Below are positions 54,764 through 64,000 of a DNA stretch of 64,000 nt, piece by piece. The notes below the pieces were generated by a model. It ran no database searches, had not been told where the DNA came from, and worked only from the letters and a program-made list of their open reading frames with translations. Origin of the DNA: Pseudomonas kermanshahensis (lineage in GTDB: Bacteria; Pseudomonadota; Gammaproteobacteria; Pseudomonadales; Pseudomonadaceae); the NCBI RefSeq assembly GCF_014269205.2, contig NZ_JABWRY020000001.1, forward strand, positions 558,001 to 622,000. Reading direction: 5' to 3'. A program made the position numbers and the translations under genes. The first letter of the stretch is position 1. Each line of letters opens with the position of its first letter.

Positions 54764-56132
54764 TACCCGTATCGAGCGTGACAGCATGGGTGAGCTTCAG
54801 GTGCCTGCCGAGGCCCTGTATGGCGCCCAGACACAGCGCGCGGTCGACAACTTCCCGATCAGCGGTCAGCGCATGCCGGCCCAGTTCATTCGCGCATTGC
54901 TGCTGGCCAAGGCGGCAGCGGCCAAGGCCAACATCGAGCTGGAGCAAGTGACCGCCGACCAAGGCCAGGCCATCGTCAAGGCGGTCGAGCAACTGCTTGC
55001 GGAAGATTTTATCCAGCATTTCCCGGTGGACGTGTTCCAGACAGGTTCCGGCACCAGTTCGAACATGAACGCCAACGAAGTGATCGCCACCCTGGCCAGC
55101 CGGGTGCTCGGTGATGCGGTCAATGCCAACGACCATGTGAACTGCGGCCAGAGCAGCAACGACATCATCCCGACCACCATCCATGTCAGTGCCGCCTTGG
55201 CGCTGCACGAGCAGCTACTGCCAGCGTTGCGGCACCTGGTGCAGGTGATCGAGGCCAAGTCGGTGCAGGTGCACGCCTTTGTAAAAACCGGCCGCACTCA
55301 CCTGATGGACGCCATGCCCGTGCGCATGAGCCAGGTGCTCGACGGCTGGGCGGCGCAAATCAACGGCGCGCTGGCGCACATTGAAGCGACCCTGCCGAGC
55401 TTGCAGGCGCTGGCCCAGGGCGGTACGGCCGTCGGGACCGGCATTAACGCCCATCCACAGTTCGCTGCCGGTTTCGCGCGTCAGCTGAGTGCCCTGACCC
55501 AGGTCGAGTTCACTCCCGGGCAAAACCTGTTTGCGCTGATCGGCTCGCAAGACACGGCGGTGGCCCTTTCCGGCCAGCTCAAGACCACCGCCGTGGCACT
55601 GATGAAAATCGCCAACGACCTGCGCTGGATGAACTCCGGCCCCTTGGCCGGCCTTGGCGAGATCGAGCTGCAAGGCTTGCAGCCGGGCTCGTCGATCATG
55701 CCGGGCAAGGTCAACCCAGTGATCCCGGAAGCCACCGCCATGGTCGCCGCGCAGGTGATCGGCAATGACGCGACCATCGCCATCGCCGGGCAGTCGGGCA
55801 ACTTCGAGCTGAACGTCATGTTGCCGGTGATTGCCCGCAACCTGCTGGAAAGCATCGAGCTGATGGCCAACGTCAGCCGCCTGCTAGCCGACAAGGCCAT
55901 CGCCACCTTCAAGGTCAATGAAAGCAAGCTCAAAGAGGCGCTGGCGCGCAACCCGATCCTGGTCACTGCGCTGAACCCGATCATCGGCTACCTCAAGGCC
56001 GCCGAAATCGCCAAGACCGCCTACAAGCAGGGCCGCCCGATCATCGACGTGGCGCTGGAGCACACCGACTTGTCGCGTGACCAGCTCGAGGCCCTGCTGG
56101 ACCCGGAAAAACTCACGGCCGGCGGTATCTGA
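54756..56132 (+). CDS. fumC: Class II fumarate hydratase FumC
   Basis: 458 residues. Iron-independent fumarase interconverting fumarate and malate. Class II signature GSSIMPGKVNP, plus TGSGTSSNMNANEVIA and KTGRTHLMDAMPVRMSQ. Under iron starvation it replaces the iron-sulphur fumarase, consistent with the Fur box upstream. Confidence 0.97.
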   Translation: MSNTRIERDSMGELQVPAEALYGAQTQRAVDNFPISGQRMPAQFIRALLLAKAAAAKANIELEQVTADQGQAIVKAVEQLLAEDFIQHFPVDVFQTGSGTSSNMNANEVIATLASRVLGDAVNANDHVNCGQSSNDIIPTTIHVSAALALHEQLLPALRHLVQVIEAKSVQVHAFVKTGRTHLMDAMPVRMSQVLDGWAAQINGALAHIEATLPSLQALAQGGTAVGTGINAHPQFAAGFARQLSALTQVEFTPGQNLFALIGSQDTAVALSGQLKTTAVALMKIANDLRWMNSGPLAGLGEIELQGLQPGSSIMPGKVNPVIPEATAMVAAQVIGNDATIAIAGQSGNFELNVMLPVIARNLLESIELMANVSRLLADKAIATFKVNESKLKEALARNPILVTALNPIIGYLKAAEIAKTAYKQGRPIIDVALEHTDLSRDQLEALLDPEKLTAGGI

Positions 56133-56181
56133 CTCAGCGTCACCGCCGAGCGTACGAGCCATTGCGCTCAGGAGAAACGTC

Positions 56182-56643
56182 ATGCAGCACTGGAAACGCA
56201 CCACTGAAACCGCCAACCGCCTGTTCGAGCAAGGTGAATGGGTCGATGCCCGGGAACACTACCTGCAAGCCTTGGCCTTGGCCCAGGTGCTGTTCGAGCG
56301 CTGGCATGACGTCGACGAAGCGGTGGCGGTGTTCGTCATCGCTCACCACAACCTGGCCGACCTGCACCTGCGCCTGAACCAGCCGCACGAGAGCGCCGAC
56401 TACCTGTGCTCTGCACACCAGCGCCTGCTCCAGGCCAGCCAGGAAGCGCGCTTGCCCCAGGCGCTGCGGGATGCAGCGCTGCGCCACAGTTCACGCACCT
56501 ACACCGAATTGCTGAGTTTCATTGCCGAGTACGGACAGTACCCGCGCACCGAGCGCTTGCTCAACCGTCACGCCCCCGCCGCCAGCGAGCTGGCCGCGCA
56601 AACAGGCGTGACACCCAGAACCCACGCTTACGGAATCCATTGA
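56182..56643 (+). CDS. Small helical (TPR-like) protein between fumC and sodA
   Basis: 153 residues, conserved at this place in Pseudomonas (the orf of fagA-fumC-orf-sodA), function unknown. All-helical, with TPR-like pattern [32 protein letters not shown] and [33 protein letters not shown] at 56182 with CAGGAGAAA about 8 bases upstream. Only 1 base before sodA. Confidence 0.85.
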   Translation: MQHWKRTTETANRLFEQGEWVDAREHYLQALALAQVLFERWHDVDEAVAVFVIAHHNLADLHLRLNQPHESADYLCSAHQRLLQASQEARLPQALRDAALRHSSRTYTELLSFIAEYGQYPRTERLLNRHAPAASELAAQTGVTPRTHAYGIH

Positions 56644-56644
56644 T

Positions 56645-57256
56645 ATGCCACATACCTTGCCTGCGTTGCCTTATGCCTACGATGCGCTGGAGCCGCACAT
56701 CGATGCCCAGACCATGGAAATTCACCACAGCAAGCACCACCAGACCTACATCAACAACCTCAACGCTGCCATCGAAGGCACCGAATGGGCCGAATGGCCG
56801 GTGGAGCAGCTGTTAGGCGCGGTCAAGCAACTGCCAGAAAAGCTGCAGGGCGCCGTGATCAACCAAGGCGGCGGCCACGCCAACCACACGCTGTTCTGGA
56901 CGGTGATGGCGCCACACGGCGGCGGCCAGCCACACGGTCAGGTTGCCAAGGCCATCGAGGCCGAGCTGGGTGGGTTCGACGCGTTCAAGGACGCCTTCAC
57001 CAAAGCAGCGCTGACCCGCTTTGGCAGTGGCTGGGCCTGGCTCAGCGTCACCCCGGGCAACACGTTAGTGGTCGAAAGCAGCGGTAACCAGGACAGCCCG
57101 CTGATGCACGGCAACACGCCGATTCTCGGGTTGGACGTGTGGGAGCACGCCTACTACCTGAAATACCAGAACCGTCGCCCTGAATACATCGGTGCCTTCT
57201 ACAACGTCGTCGACTGGGCGGAAGTGGAACGTCGTTATCTCGAAGCCTTGAAGTGA
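56645..57256 (+). CDS. sodA: Manganese superoxide dismutase
   Basis: 203 residues. Metal ligands H27 (MEIHHSKHH), the second His in [10 protein letters not shown], and the Asp/His pair in [27 protein letters not shown] and the Gln of SSGNQDSPL are Mn-type markers. Induced in iron limitation by the shared Fur-controlled promoter, replacing the Fe enzyme. Confidence 0.96.
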   Translation: MPHTLPALPYAYDALEPHIDAQTMEIHHSKHHQTYINNLNAAIEGTEWAEWPVEQLLGAVKQLPEKLQGAVINQGGGHANHTLFWTVMAPHGGGQPHGQVAKAIEAELGGFDAFKDAFTKAALTRFGSGWAWLSVTPGNTLVVESSGNQDSPLMHGNTPILGLDVWEHAYYLKYQNRRPEYIGAFYNVVDWAEVERRYLEALK

Positions 57257-58161
57257 GTCGATCCGGTATGCGTTCACAGGTGTTGTCCGTCAGCAGCGTG
57301 CGTCTGTTTCGTCTGGCGATAGGAACCTTGCTGTTGCTGGCGGGCACAGCATTGCTGCTGGCGCAGGGCATTGCCTGGCTGGGCCTGGAGCCGCGCATGC
57401 TGCGTGCCCTCGAAGGGGGCGCATTGTGTGCGTTGGGGACAGCGCTGGGCGCGGTACCGGTGTTGGTGATTCGTAACATGCCGGTGGCGCTGGCCGACAC
57501 ACTGCTGGGCTTCGGCGCGGGTGTGATGCTGGCGGCCACCGCGTTTTCCCTGATCATCCCGGGGCTGGAGGCGGCGCAAGGCATAGGTTTCAGCCCTTGG
57601 GGCGCGGGCGGCCTGATCAGCTTTGGCCTGATGTTTGGCGCCTTGTGCCTGTTCCTGGTCGACCTCAAGGTCTCCGGTGCCTCGCCAGAAGCCTTGGTCG
57701 GCACGGACAACCAGCCGGTGATCGCCGCGCGAATCTGGTTGTTCGTGATCGCCATCATCGCCCACAACATTCCTGAAGGCATGGCCATCGGCGTGTCTGC
57801 GGGCGGCGGCATGGCCGATGCCGACAGTTTGGCGATGGGCATCGCTTTGCAGGATGTGCCGGAAGGGCTGGTGATTGCGCTGGTGCTGGCGGGGGCGGGC
57901 ATGCCGCGTTTCAAGGCATTCCTGATTGGTGCCGCTTCAGGCCTGGTCGAACCGGTGGCAGCGGTTATCTGTGCCTGGCTGGTGAATGTTGCCGAACTGC
58001 TGTTGCCGTTGGGCCTGGCGTGTGCCGCAGGGGCGATGCTGCTGGTGGTGACCCAGGAGATCATCCCCGAGTCGCGTAGCAATGGGCATCACCGTCTGGC
58101 CAGTTTGGGGTTGTGTATCGGCTTTTGCCTGATGATGGTGATGGACACGGCGATGTCTTGA
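57253..58161 (+). CDS. ZIP-family metal transporter
   Basis: 302 residues with about eight membrane helices. ZIP metal-site motifs are present: [16 protein letters not shown] (helix IV) and [19 protein letters not shown] (helix V). Members import Zn, Mn or Fe. Being the last gene of the Fur-controlled fumC/sodA operon, manganese or iron import fits the logic, but specificity is not readable. GTG start overlaps the sodA stop by 4 bases; an ATG five codons later (57268) is an alternative. Confidence 0.87.
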   Translation: MSRSGMRSQVLSVSSVRLFRLAIGTLLLLAGTALLLAQGIAWLGLEPRMLRALEGGALCALGTALGAVPVLVIRNMPVALADTLLGFGAGVMLAATAFSLIIPGLEAAQGIGFSPWGAGGLISFGLMFGALCLFLVDLKVSGASPEALVGTDNQPVIAARIWLFVIAIIAHNIPEGMAIGVSAGGGMADADSLAMGIALQDVPEGLVIALVLAGAGMPRFKAFLIGAASGLVEPVAAVICAWLVNVAELLLPLGLACAAGAMLLVVTQEIIPESRSNGHHRLASLGLCIGFCLMMVMDTAMS

Positions 58162-58232
58162 ATTGATTGCGCCATGATGATTGTGTCGTGGTTACGACCG
58201 TTCGGCGGGAGATTGTCTGGGCCTGTAAGGCC

Positions 58233-58254
58233 GAGCGCCGCCCGCGCGGCGCTC
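58233..58254. terminator. Probable bidirectional terminator between the ZIP gene and npr
   Basis: GAGCGCCGC-CCGC-GCGGCGCTC, 9-bp stem with flanking CCTGT/ACAGG pairing, in the convergent gap. No long T-run. Confidence 0.55.
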
Positions 58255-58297
58255 GATCTCACAGGCGCTGAAGGTGTTGTGACAAGCCCAGCGTTCC

Positions 58298-58570
58298 CTA
58301 CTCGCCTTCGTCGAAGTAGTTGTTGATCAACTCGACCAGCGCGTCCAGCGCGTCGTTGTCCTGTTCGCCCTCGGTCAGCAAGTGCACTTCGGTGCCTTTG
58401 CCTGCCGCGAGCATCATCACCGCCATGATGCTCTTGCCGTCCACCAGCTTGTCTGGCGCGCGGCCTACCCTGACCTGGCAGGGAAAGCGCCCGGCCACGC
58501 CGACGAACTTGGCCGCCGCCCGGGCATGCAGGCCCAGCTTGTTGATGATGGTGATTTTGCGGGCGGGCAT
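58298..58570 (-). CDS. ptsO: Nitrogen-PTS phosphocarrier NPr
   Basis: 90-residue HPr-like protein carrying phosphate from EI-Ntr to EIIA-Ntr. Phosphoacceptor H15 in NKLGLHARAAAKF and the second motif DGKSIMAVMMLAAGKGTEV. ATG at 58570. Last gene of the rpoN operon. Confidence 0.96.
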   Translation of the reverse strand: MPARKITIINKLGLHARAAAKFVGVAGRFPCQVRVGRAPDKLVDGKSIMAVMMLAAGKGTEVHLLTEGEQDNDALDALVELINNYFDEGE

Positions 58571-58590
58571 CGTGGGGTGGATCCTGTGGG

Positions 58591-59445
58591 CTAGAGGTCG
58601 CGGTGGCGGACCTGGACGTTTTTCAGGGATTGCTGCAGCAACGTGCCGAGGCGTTCGGTCAGGTACACCGACCGGTGATGGCCACCGGTGCAGCCAATGG
58701 CGATGGTGACGTAGGCGCGGTTGCTGGCGGCGAAGCGGGGCAGCCATTTAAGCAGGTAGCTGGAAATGTCGTTGAACATCTCTTCGACGTCCGGCTGGGC
58801 GGCGAGGTAGTCGATTACCGGTTGTTCGAGACCAGAATGCTCACGCAATTCGGGCTTCCAGTAGGGGTTGGGCAGGCAGCGCACGTCGAACACCAGGTCG
58901 GCATCGACCGGCATACCACGTTTGAAACCAAAGGATTCGACCAGGAACGCGGTGCCAGGCTCTGGTTGGTTGAGCAGGCGCAGCTTGATCGAGTCGCGCA
59001 ACTGGTAAAGGTTGAGGCTGGTGGTGTCGATCTTGAGGTCGGCAAGGTCGGCGATCGGCCCCAGCATATCGCTTTCAACGCGTATCGCCTCTGCCAAGGA
59101 ACGGTCGGCATTGGTCAGCGGGTGGCGCCGACGGGTTTCCGAAAAGCGCTTGAGCAGGGTGTCTTCGTCGGCATCCAGGTACAGCACATCACACTTGATA
59201 TGCCGGGCACGGGCCTCTTCGAGCAGCTCGGGGAAACGCGTCAGGTGGCTGGGCAGGTTGCGCGCGTCAATCGACACGGCGACCTTGGGTTGCAGCAACT
59301 CGGTATTGATCAAGGCATCTTCCGCAAGCTGCGGCAGCAGCCCGGCGGGAAGGTTGTCGATGCAATAGAAACCGTTGTCTTCCAGGACATCGAGGGCGGT
59401 GCTCTTGCCGGAGCCGGACCGGCCGCTGACGATGATCAGGTGCAT
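58591..59445 (-). CDS. rapZ: RapZ RNase adapter / nucleotide-binding protein
   Basis: 284 residues. N-terminal Walker [11 protein letters not shown] at about residues 7-16, Walker B-like [24 protein letters not shown], and the C-terminal RNA-binding domain [16 protein letters not shown]. In E. coli RapZ directs RNase E to GlmZ sRNA; in Pseudomonas its target is less clear. 2 bases from ptsN. Confidence 0.96.
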   Translation of the reverse strand: MHLIIVSGRSGSGKSTALDVLEDNGFYCIDNLPAGLLPQLAEDALINTELLQPKVAVSIDARNLPSHLTRFPELLEEARARHIKCDVLYLDADEDTLLKRFSETRRRHPLTNADRSLAEAIRVESDMLGPIADLADLKIDTTSLNLYQLRDSIKLRLLNQPEPGTAFLVESFGFKRGMPVDADLVFDVRCLPNPYWKPELREHSGLEQPVIDYLAAQPDVEEMFNDISSYLLKWLPRFAASNRAYVTIAIGCTGGHHRSVYLTERLGTLLQQSLKNVQVRHRDL

Positions 59446-59447
59446 GT

Positions 59448-59912
59448 TCAGTGCTCGTTCTGTACGTCCAGGACAACCTGGTACAGGGCCTCGTCACTGC
59501 TGGCGGCACGCAGGCGATCACGAACCTCTTTGCGATCGAGCATGCTGGCGATCTGGCGCAGCAGTTCCAGGTGCGCATCGGTGGCAGCTTCGGGCACCAG
59601 CAGGACGAACAGCAGGTCCACAGGCGCGCCATCGATGGCGTCGTAGTCGATCGGTGCCTCCAGGTGCAGCAATGCGCTGACCGGGGCGGTACATCCTTCG
59701 AGTCGGCAGTGGGGGATGGCGATGCCGTTGCCGAAACCGGTCGAGCCGAGCTTTTCACGGGCGACCAGTTTTTCGAAGACGTCTTGCATCTCCAGTTCTG
59801 GCACTTGGTTGGCGATGAGATTGGCGACCTTTTCGAGGGCGCGCTTCTTACTGCCGCCCGGCACGTTCACGAGGGAACGGCCGGGGGTCAGGATGGTTTC
59901 AAGTCGGATCAT
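59448..59912 (-). CDS. ptsN: Nitrogen-regulatory EIIA-Ntr
   Basis: 154 residues. PTS EIIA type-2 fold with phosphorylatable H68 in [15 protein letters not shown]. It is the output of the nitrogen PTS, affecting potassium transport, KinB/PHB and sigma-54-dependent promoters. 12 bases after hpf. Confidence 0.96.
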   Translation of the reverse strand: MIRLETILTPGRSLVNVPGGSKKRALEKVANLIANQVPELEMQDVFEKLVAREKLGSTGFGNGIAIPHCRLEGCTAPVSALLHLEAPIDYDAIDGAPVDLLFVLLVPEAATDAHLELLRQIASMLDRKEVRDRLRAASSDEALYQVVLDVQNEH

Positions 59913-59924
59913 GGATGAGGGGGA

Positions 59925-60233
59925 TCAGCGGGCAGCTGCACCTTGCAGCAGGCTTTGCTGTTTTTCCTTGTGTTTTTTCAGTTGGCGGTCGAGCTTGTCG
60001 GCCAAGGCGTCGATCGCTGCATACATGTCTTCGTGTTCCGCGTTGGCTACCACTTCACCGCCCGGAATCTGCAGGGTCGCTTCGACCTTCTGCTGCAGCT
60101 TCTCGACCTTCATGATGACCTGCACGTTAGTGATCTTGTCGAAGTGACTTTCCACGCGGGCGAGCTTTTCAAGCACATAATCGCGCAGCGGCTGGGTGAC
60201 TTCTACATGCTGTCCACTGATATTGACTTGCAT
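59925..60233 (-). CDS. hpf: Short ribosome hibernation promoting factor
   Basis: 102 residues: MQVNISGQHVEVTQPLRDYVLEKLARVESHF and GGEVVANAEHEDMYAAIDALADKLDRQLKKHKEK. Short (gammaproteobacterial) HPF form that helps make 100S ribosomes in stationary phase. Between rpoN and ptsN. Confidence 0.96.
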   Translation of the reverse strand: MQVNISGQHVEVTQPLRDYVLEKLARVESHFDKITNVQVIMKVEKLQQKVEATLQIPGGEVVANAEHEDMYAAIDALADKLDRQLKKHKEKQQSLLQGAAAR

Positions 60234-60312
60234 ACAGCTTCTCCTTTATTGCCCGTGCATAAAGAGGCAAGTCTTGCACCTGCCCCAAAAACGCTGTGGC
60301 ACATACCAGGTG

Positions 60313-61806
60313 CTACATCAGTCGCTTGCGCTCGCTCGACGGTGCGATGCCGAGAGACTCGCGGTACTTGGCGACGGTGCGACGGGCTACCTGGATGCCT
60401 TGTGCCTCCAGTAAACCAGCGATCTTGCTGTCACTCAATGGCTTTTTCTGATTTTCCGCCGCAACCAGTTTCTTGATGATCGCGCGGATCGCTGTGGACG
60501 AGCATTCTCCGCCTTCGGCGGTGCTGACGTGGCTTGAGAAAAAGTATTTCAGTTCGTAGATGCCGCGGGGCGTGTGCATGTATTTTTGCGTGGTGACCCG
60601 CGAAATGGTCGACTCGTGCATCCCGACGGCTTCGGCGATGTCATGCAGGACCAACGGCTTCATCGCTTCGTCGCCATGGTCGAGGAAGCCGCGCTGATGC
60701 TCGACGATCTGCGTGGCCACTTTCATCAGGGTTTCGTTGCGGCTTTGCAGGCTCTTGATGAACCAGCGCGCTTCTTGCAGCTGATTGCGCATGAAGGTGT
60801 TGTCGGCGCTGGTGTCGGCGCGGCGGACAAAGCCTGCGTACTGCGGGTTGACGCGCAGGCGCGGGATGGCTTCCTGGTTAAGCTCCACCAGCCAACGGTC
60901 GCTGTCCTTGCGCACGATGACGTCGGGCACGACGTACTCGGGCTCGCTCGATTCGATCTGCGAGCCAGGGCGCGGGTTGAGGCTTTGCACCAGTTCGATG
61001 ACCTGGCGCAGCTCGTCTTCCTTGATCTTCATGCGCCGCATCAGCTGGCTGTAGTCGCGGCTGCCGAGCAGGTCGATGAAGTCGGTGACCAGGCGTTTGG
61101 CCTCGGCCATCCACGGCGTGCTGGCCGGTAGCTGGCGCAGTTGCAGTAGCAGGCATTCGCCCAGGTTGCGTGCGGCGATGCCGGCAGGCTCGAACTGCTG
61201 AATGCGGTGCAGGACCGCTTCGACCTCATCCAGCTCGATATCCAGTTCGGGGTCGAAACCGGCGCAGATCTCTTCGAGGGTGTCTTCGAGGTAGCCCTGG
61301 CCATTGATGCTGTCGATCAGGGTGACGGCGATCAGGCGATCGGTGTCGGACATCGGCGCCAGGTTCAACTGCCACAGCAGGTGGCTTTGCAGGCTTTCGC
61401 CGGCCGATGTGCGGGTGGTGAAGTCCCACTCGTCGTCATCGTTGCTCGGCAGGCTGCTGGCGCTGGTCTGGTAGATGTCTTCCCAGGCGGTATCGACGGG
61501 CAACTCGTTGGGGATTCGCTCGCTCCACTCGCCGTCTTCCAGGTTTTCGGCACTGTTGGTGCTTTCCTGGAAGCTGTTGTCCTGGACTTCGGCGGCCGGT
61601 TTGTTCTCGGCGTTATCGGCCATCGGGTCGCTGTTGTCGAAGTCCTCGCCGTCTTCCTGACGTTCGAGCATCGGGTTCGATTCCAGCGCTTCCTGGATTT
61701 CCTGTTGGAGGTCCAGGGTCGAGAGCTGGAGGAGGCGGATGGCCTGTTGCAACTGAGGCGTCATCGTCAGTTGCTGGCCCATTTTTAGGACGAGCGATGG
61801 TTTCAT
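60313..61806 (-). CDS. rpoN: RNA polymerase sigma-54 factor
   Basis: 497 residues. Region I is glutamine-rich ([39 protein letters not shown]), an acidic region II follows, then the core-binding and DNA-binding domains with the helix-turn-helix ([26 protein letters not shown]) and the RpoN box [11 protein letters not shown]. Regulates nitrogen use, flagella and many catabolic promoters; a strong sigma-54 promoter is present in this window at 18341. Confidence 0.97.
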   Translation of the reverse strand: MKPSLVLKMGQQLTMTPQLQQAIRLLQLSTLDLQQEIQEALESNPMLERQEDGEDFDNSDPMADNAENKPAAEVQDNSFQESTNSAENLEDGEWSERIPNELPVDTAWEDIYQTSASSLPSNDDDEWDFTTRTSAGESLQSHLLWQLNLAPMSDTDRLIAVTLIDSINGQGYLEDTLEEICAGFDPELDIELDEVEAVLHRIQQFEPAGIAARNLGECLLLQLRQLPASTPWMAEAKRLVTDFIDLLGSRDYSQLMRRMKIKEDELRQVIELVQSLNPRPGSQIESSEPEYVVPDVIVRKDSDRWLVELNQEAIPRLRVNPQYAGFVRRADTSADNTFMRNQLQEARWFIKSLQSRNETLMKVATQIVEHQRGFLDHGDEAMKPLVLHDIAEAVGMHESTISRVTTQKYMHTPRGIYELKYFFSSHVSTAEGGECSSTAIRAIIKKLVAAENQKKPLSDSKIAGLLEAQGIQVARRTVAKYRESLGIAPSSERKRLM

Positions 61807-61981
61807 GGCAGGGGCTTAATACCTTGTTCGCCGGCGCGCATGCGCCATCCACTACACGAGGGCGCCGGAGCGCCAAATTCAAGCAAGTTTTATGCCTTAA
61901 ATTGTAGCGTTTGCCTAGAGCACCGTAACAACTTAAACCCCGACAGGGTCGATTTGCCAGTGCTCCAGGTGCGTCCCGGGG

Positions 61982-62707
<726 letters not shown>

Positions 62708-63232
62708 TTACTCGGCCTTCTTCTTCGGCTGGATCACCATGTCGATGCGCTGACGTGGTTGAGTCACGTTGCCACCACGACCGGCGGTCGCAACCTGGGT
62801 CTTGGTGTTGTAGACGATCTTCTCGCCTTCAGTGGTGTTGCCTTCATTCTCGACCTTGGCGCGGTCGGTGAGGATCACCGTGTCTTTCTGCGCCTGGTAC
62901 TGAATGGTCACGGCCCAGCCTTTCATCTTGTCCGGCTTGGCGGTGCTCTGCTGCTGTTCGAAGTAGGCCAGGTTGCCCACCGAGGTGACCACGTCGATGT
63001 CGCCGTTGGCGGCGCGGGTCATGGTCACGGTGTTGCCTTTGATCATCATCGAACCTTGGGTGATGATGACGTCACCGGTATAGGTGGCCACGCCTTGCTT
63101 GTCGTCCAGGTGCGCGTTGTCGGCCTGGATGCGGATAGGCTGGTCACGGTCGGTCGGCAGTGCGAAGGCGCTCGCGCTTCCCAGTGCTGCGCTCAGGCTG
63201 AGCAAAAGGGGGAGGGTTTTAACGAGCCTCAT
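62708..63232 (-). CDS. lptA: Periplasmic LPS-bridge protein LptA
   Basis: 174 residues: signal peptide ending ASAFA, then the OstA beta-jellyroll (PIRIQADNAHLDDKQGVATYTGDVIITQGSMMIKGNTVTM). Polymerises into the periplasmic bridge for LPS. Its start overlaps the lptC end by 14 bases. Confidence 0.95.
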   Translation of the reverse strand: MRLVKTLPLLLSLSAALGSASAFALPTDRDQPIRIQADNAHLDDKQGVATYTGDVIITQGSMMIKGNTVTMTRAANGDIDVVTSVGNLAYFEQQQSTAKPDKMKGWAVTIQYQAQKDTVILTDRAKVENEGNTTEGEKIVYNTKTQVATAGRGGNVTQPRQRIDMVIQPKKKAE

Positions 63233-63791
63233 ACTGTCCTCTTACGTTAGAGAGCAGGTCCATCCTGCCTTCTTTCAAATACGCTTTCATTCCTTTGCCC
63301 GTGGTCGTGCCACCGGCGCCGTCGATTCTAACGGCTTGCTCGGTCTGCGCATATTGCTTCTGCGGGAATACGGTCATGCGTGAGCTGGTGATAATCGTTT
63401 CACGCTTCTTTTCGTCGGTGCGGGCAATGCGCACCTGGTCGATCAGCTCGACCTCGGTGCCGTCCGGGTTGACCTCGGCACGCACGCTTTGCACGTGCCA
63501 CGGATACTCGGTGCCGCGGTACATGTGCAGGTCTGGCGTGGTCACCAGTGTGACCTCGGTGGCTGTCAGGTGTTCGACCTTGTCGGCGGTCATTTCGTAC
63601 TGCAACTTGCCGTCGGGCAGGAACTGCACGCTGTGGGCATTGATCGCGTAGTAGTCGATGGCGCTCTCGTCGACCTGGGCCGTGGGCTGGTCGAGGAAGC
63701 TCTCGGGGCTGACATTCCAGTAGCCGATCGCCGCCAGCAGGGCGCCGATGGCCACGAGCAGCACAATATTGCGGGCTTTCTTGCTGAACAT
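63219..63791 (-). CDS. lptC: LPS export protein LptC
   Basis: 190 residues. One N-terminal membrane helix (NIVLLVAIGALLAAIGYWNV) then the periplasmic OstA-like domain. Links LptB2FG to LptA. 8 bases after kdsC. Confidence 0.94.
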   Translation of the reverse strand: MFSKKARNIVLLVAIGALLAAIGYWNVSPESFLDQPTAQVDESAIDYYAINAHSVQFLPDGKLQYEMTADKVEHLTATEVTLVTTPDLHMYRGTEYPWHVQSVRAEVNPDGTEVELIDQVRIARTDEKKRETIITSSRMTVFPQKQYAQTEQAVRIDGAGGTTTGKGMKAYLKEGRMDLLSNVRGQYEAR

Positions 63792-63799
63792 GAGCAGCC

Positions 63800-64000
63800 T
63801 TAAAGGTAATGTGCGTTGGCAGCGTCCAGGGTGCCCTGGGCCTGCATGATCAGTTCACAAAATTCACGCGCCGCGCCTTCACCGCCGCGGGCCTGGGTCA
63901 CCCCGTGCGCATGTTGGCGAACGAAGGGGGCAGCGTTGGCCACCGCCATGCCCAGGCCGACCCGGCGGATCACCGGCAGGTCAGGCAGGTCGTCGCCCAG
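63800..64000 (-). CDS. kdsC: KDO-8-phosphate phosphatase KdsC, C-terminal part (truncated by window edge)
   Basis: The last 66 codons are present: LGDDLPDLPVIRRVGLGMAV, which holds the HAD motif IV Asp pair, then AHGVTQARGGEGAAREFCELIM and a TAA at 63800. KdsC removes phosphate from KDO-8-P in LPS core synthesis. It precedes lptC in the usual kdsC-lptCAB order. Confidence 0.92.
   Translation of the reverse strand: MGDDLPDLPVIRRVGLGMAVANAAPFVRQHAHGVTQARGGEGAAREFCELIMQAQGTLDAANAHYL

Overview
The window is a stretch of chromosome from a high-GC gammaproteobacterium, almost certainly a Pseudomonas of the P. putida group. The evidence is the gene order (piuA/piuC/Sel1/speC, roxSR, gatCAB/mreBCD/maf/rng/yhdP, fagA/fumC/sodA, kdsC/lptCAB/rpoN/hpf/ptsN/rapZ/npr), the OprD-family porin, and eleven copies of the P. 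putida type REP element (core GGGCAAGCCCGCTCCCACA). I found no rRNA, tRNA, CRISPR, prophage or insertion sequence. Most of the window is core genome. The only clearly accessory-looking piece is a toxin-antitoxin pair at 11.9-12.6 kb.

Layout. 0-8 kb is iron uptake: a truncated TonB-dependent siderophore receptor, divergent piuC and a Sel1-repeat gene, then (after speC, ornithine decarboxylase) a FecI/FecR/FecA-type cell-surface signalling cassette. 8-11.6 kb is a four-gene betaine/osmoprotectant-type ABC importer (minus strand) with a long structured-looking leader. 11.9-12.6 kb is a HigB/HigA-like module, followed by prfC. 14.4-18.2 kb is a minus-strand amine/polyamine cluster: AraC regulator with an NTF2-like domain, FAD amine oxidase, cupin, and putrescine-type binding protein. 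18.4-19.4 kb is an uncharacterised membrane protein plus a 24-residue membrane peptide behind a very good sigma-54 promoter match. 19.5-30.1 kb is di/oligopeptide uptake: dppBCDF, three paralogous binding proteins and an OpdP-like porin. 30.5-36.9 kb holds a SIMPL protein, the RoxS/RoxR redox two-component system, an AEC carrier, an AroP-type permease and a CaCA exchanger.

37-54 kb is housekeeping: an RlpA-like lipoprotein and gatCAB (minus), then mreBCD-maf-rng-yhdP-nitrilase-tldD (plus), with darP/yjgA inverted between tldD and pmbA. 54.3-58.2 kb is a Fur-box-headed iron-sparing operon: fagA, fumC (iron-independent fumarase), a small helical protein, sodA (Mn-SOD) and a ZIP-type transporter. 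58.3-64 kb is the envelope/nitrogen-PTS operon, read right to left as kdsC-lptC-lptA-lptB-rpoN-hpf-ptsN-rapZ-npr.

The most unusual signals I can support are: mreC with no usable ATG/GTG/TTG/CTG start, where an ATT sits exactly at the position of Met1 of E. coli MreC; a CaCA exchanger whose first alpha repeat has Gln in place of the conserved Glu and which also appears to need an ATT start; the sigma-54-controlled membrane protein/micropeptide pair; a possible 45-codon leader ORF ahead of speC; and REP pairs whose two arms share the same sequence variant. All assignments come from reading motifs and gene order, not from database searches.
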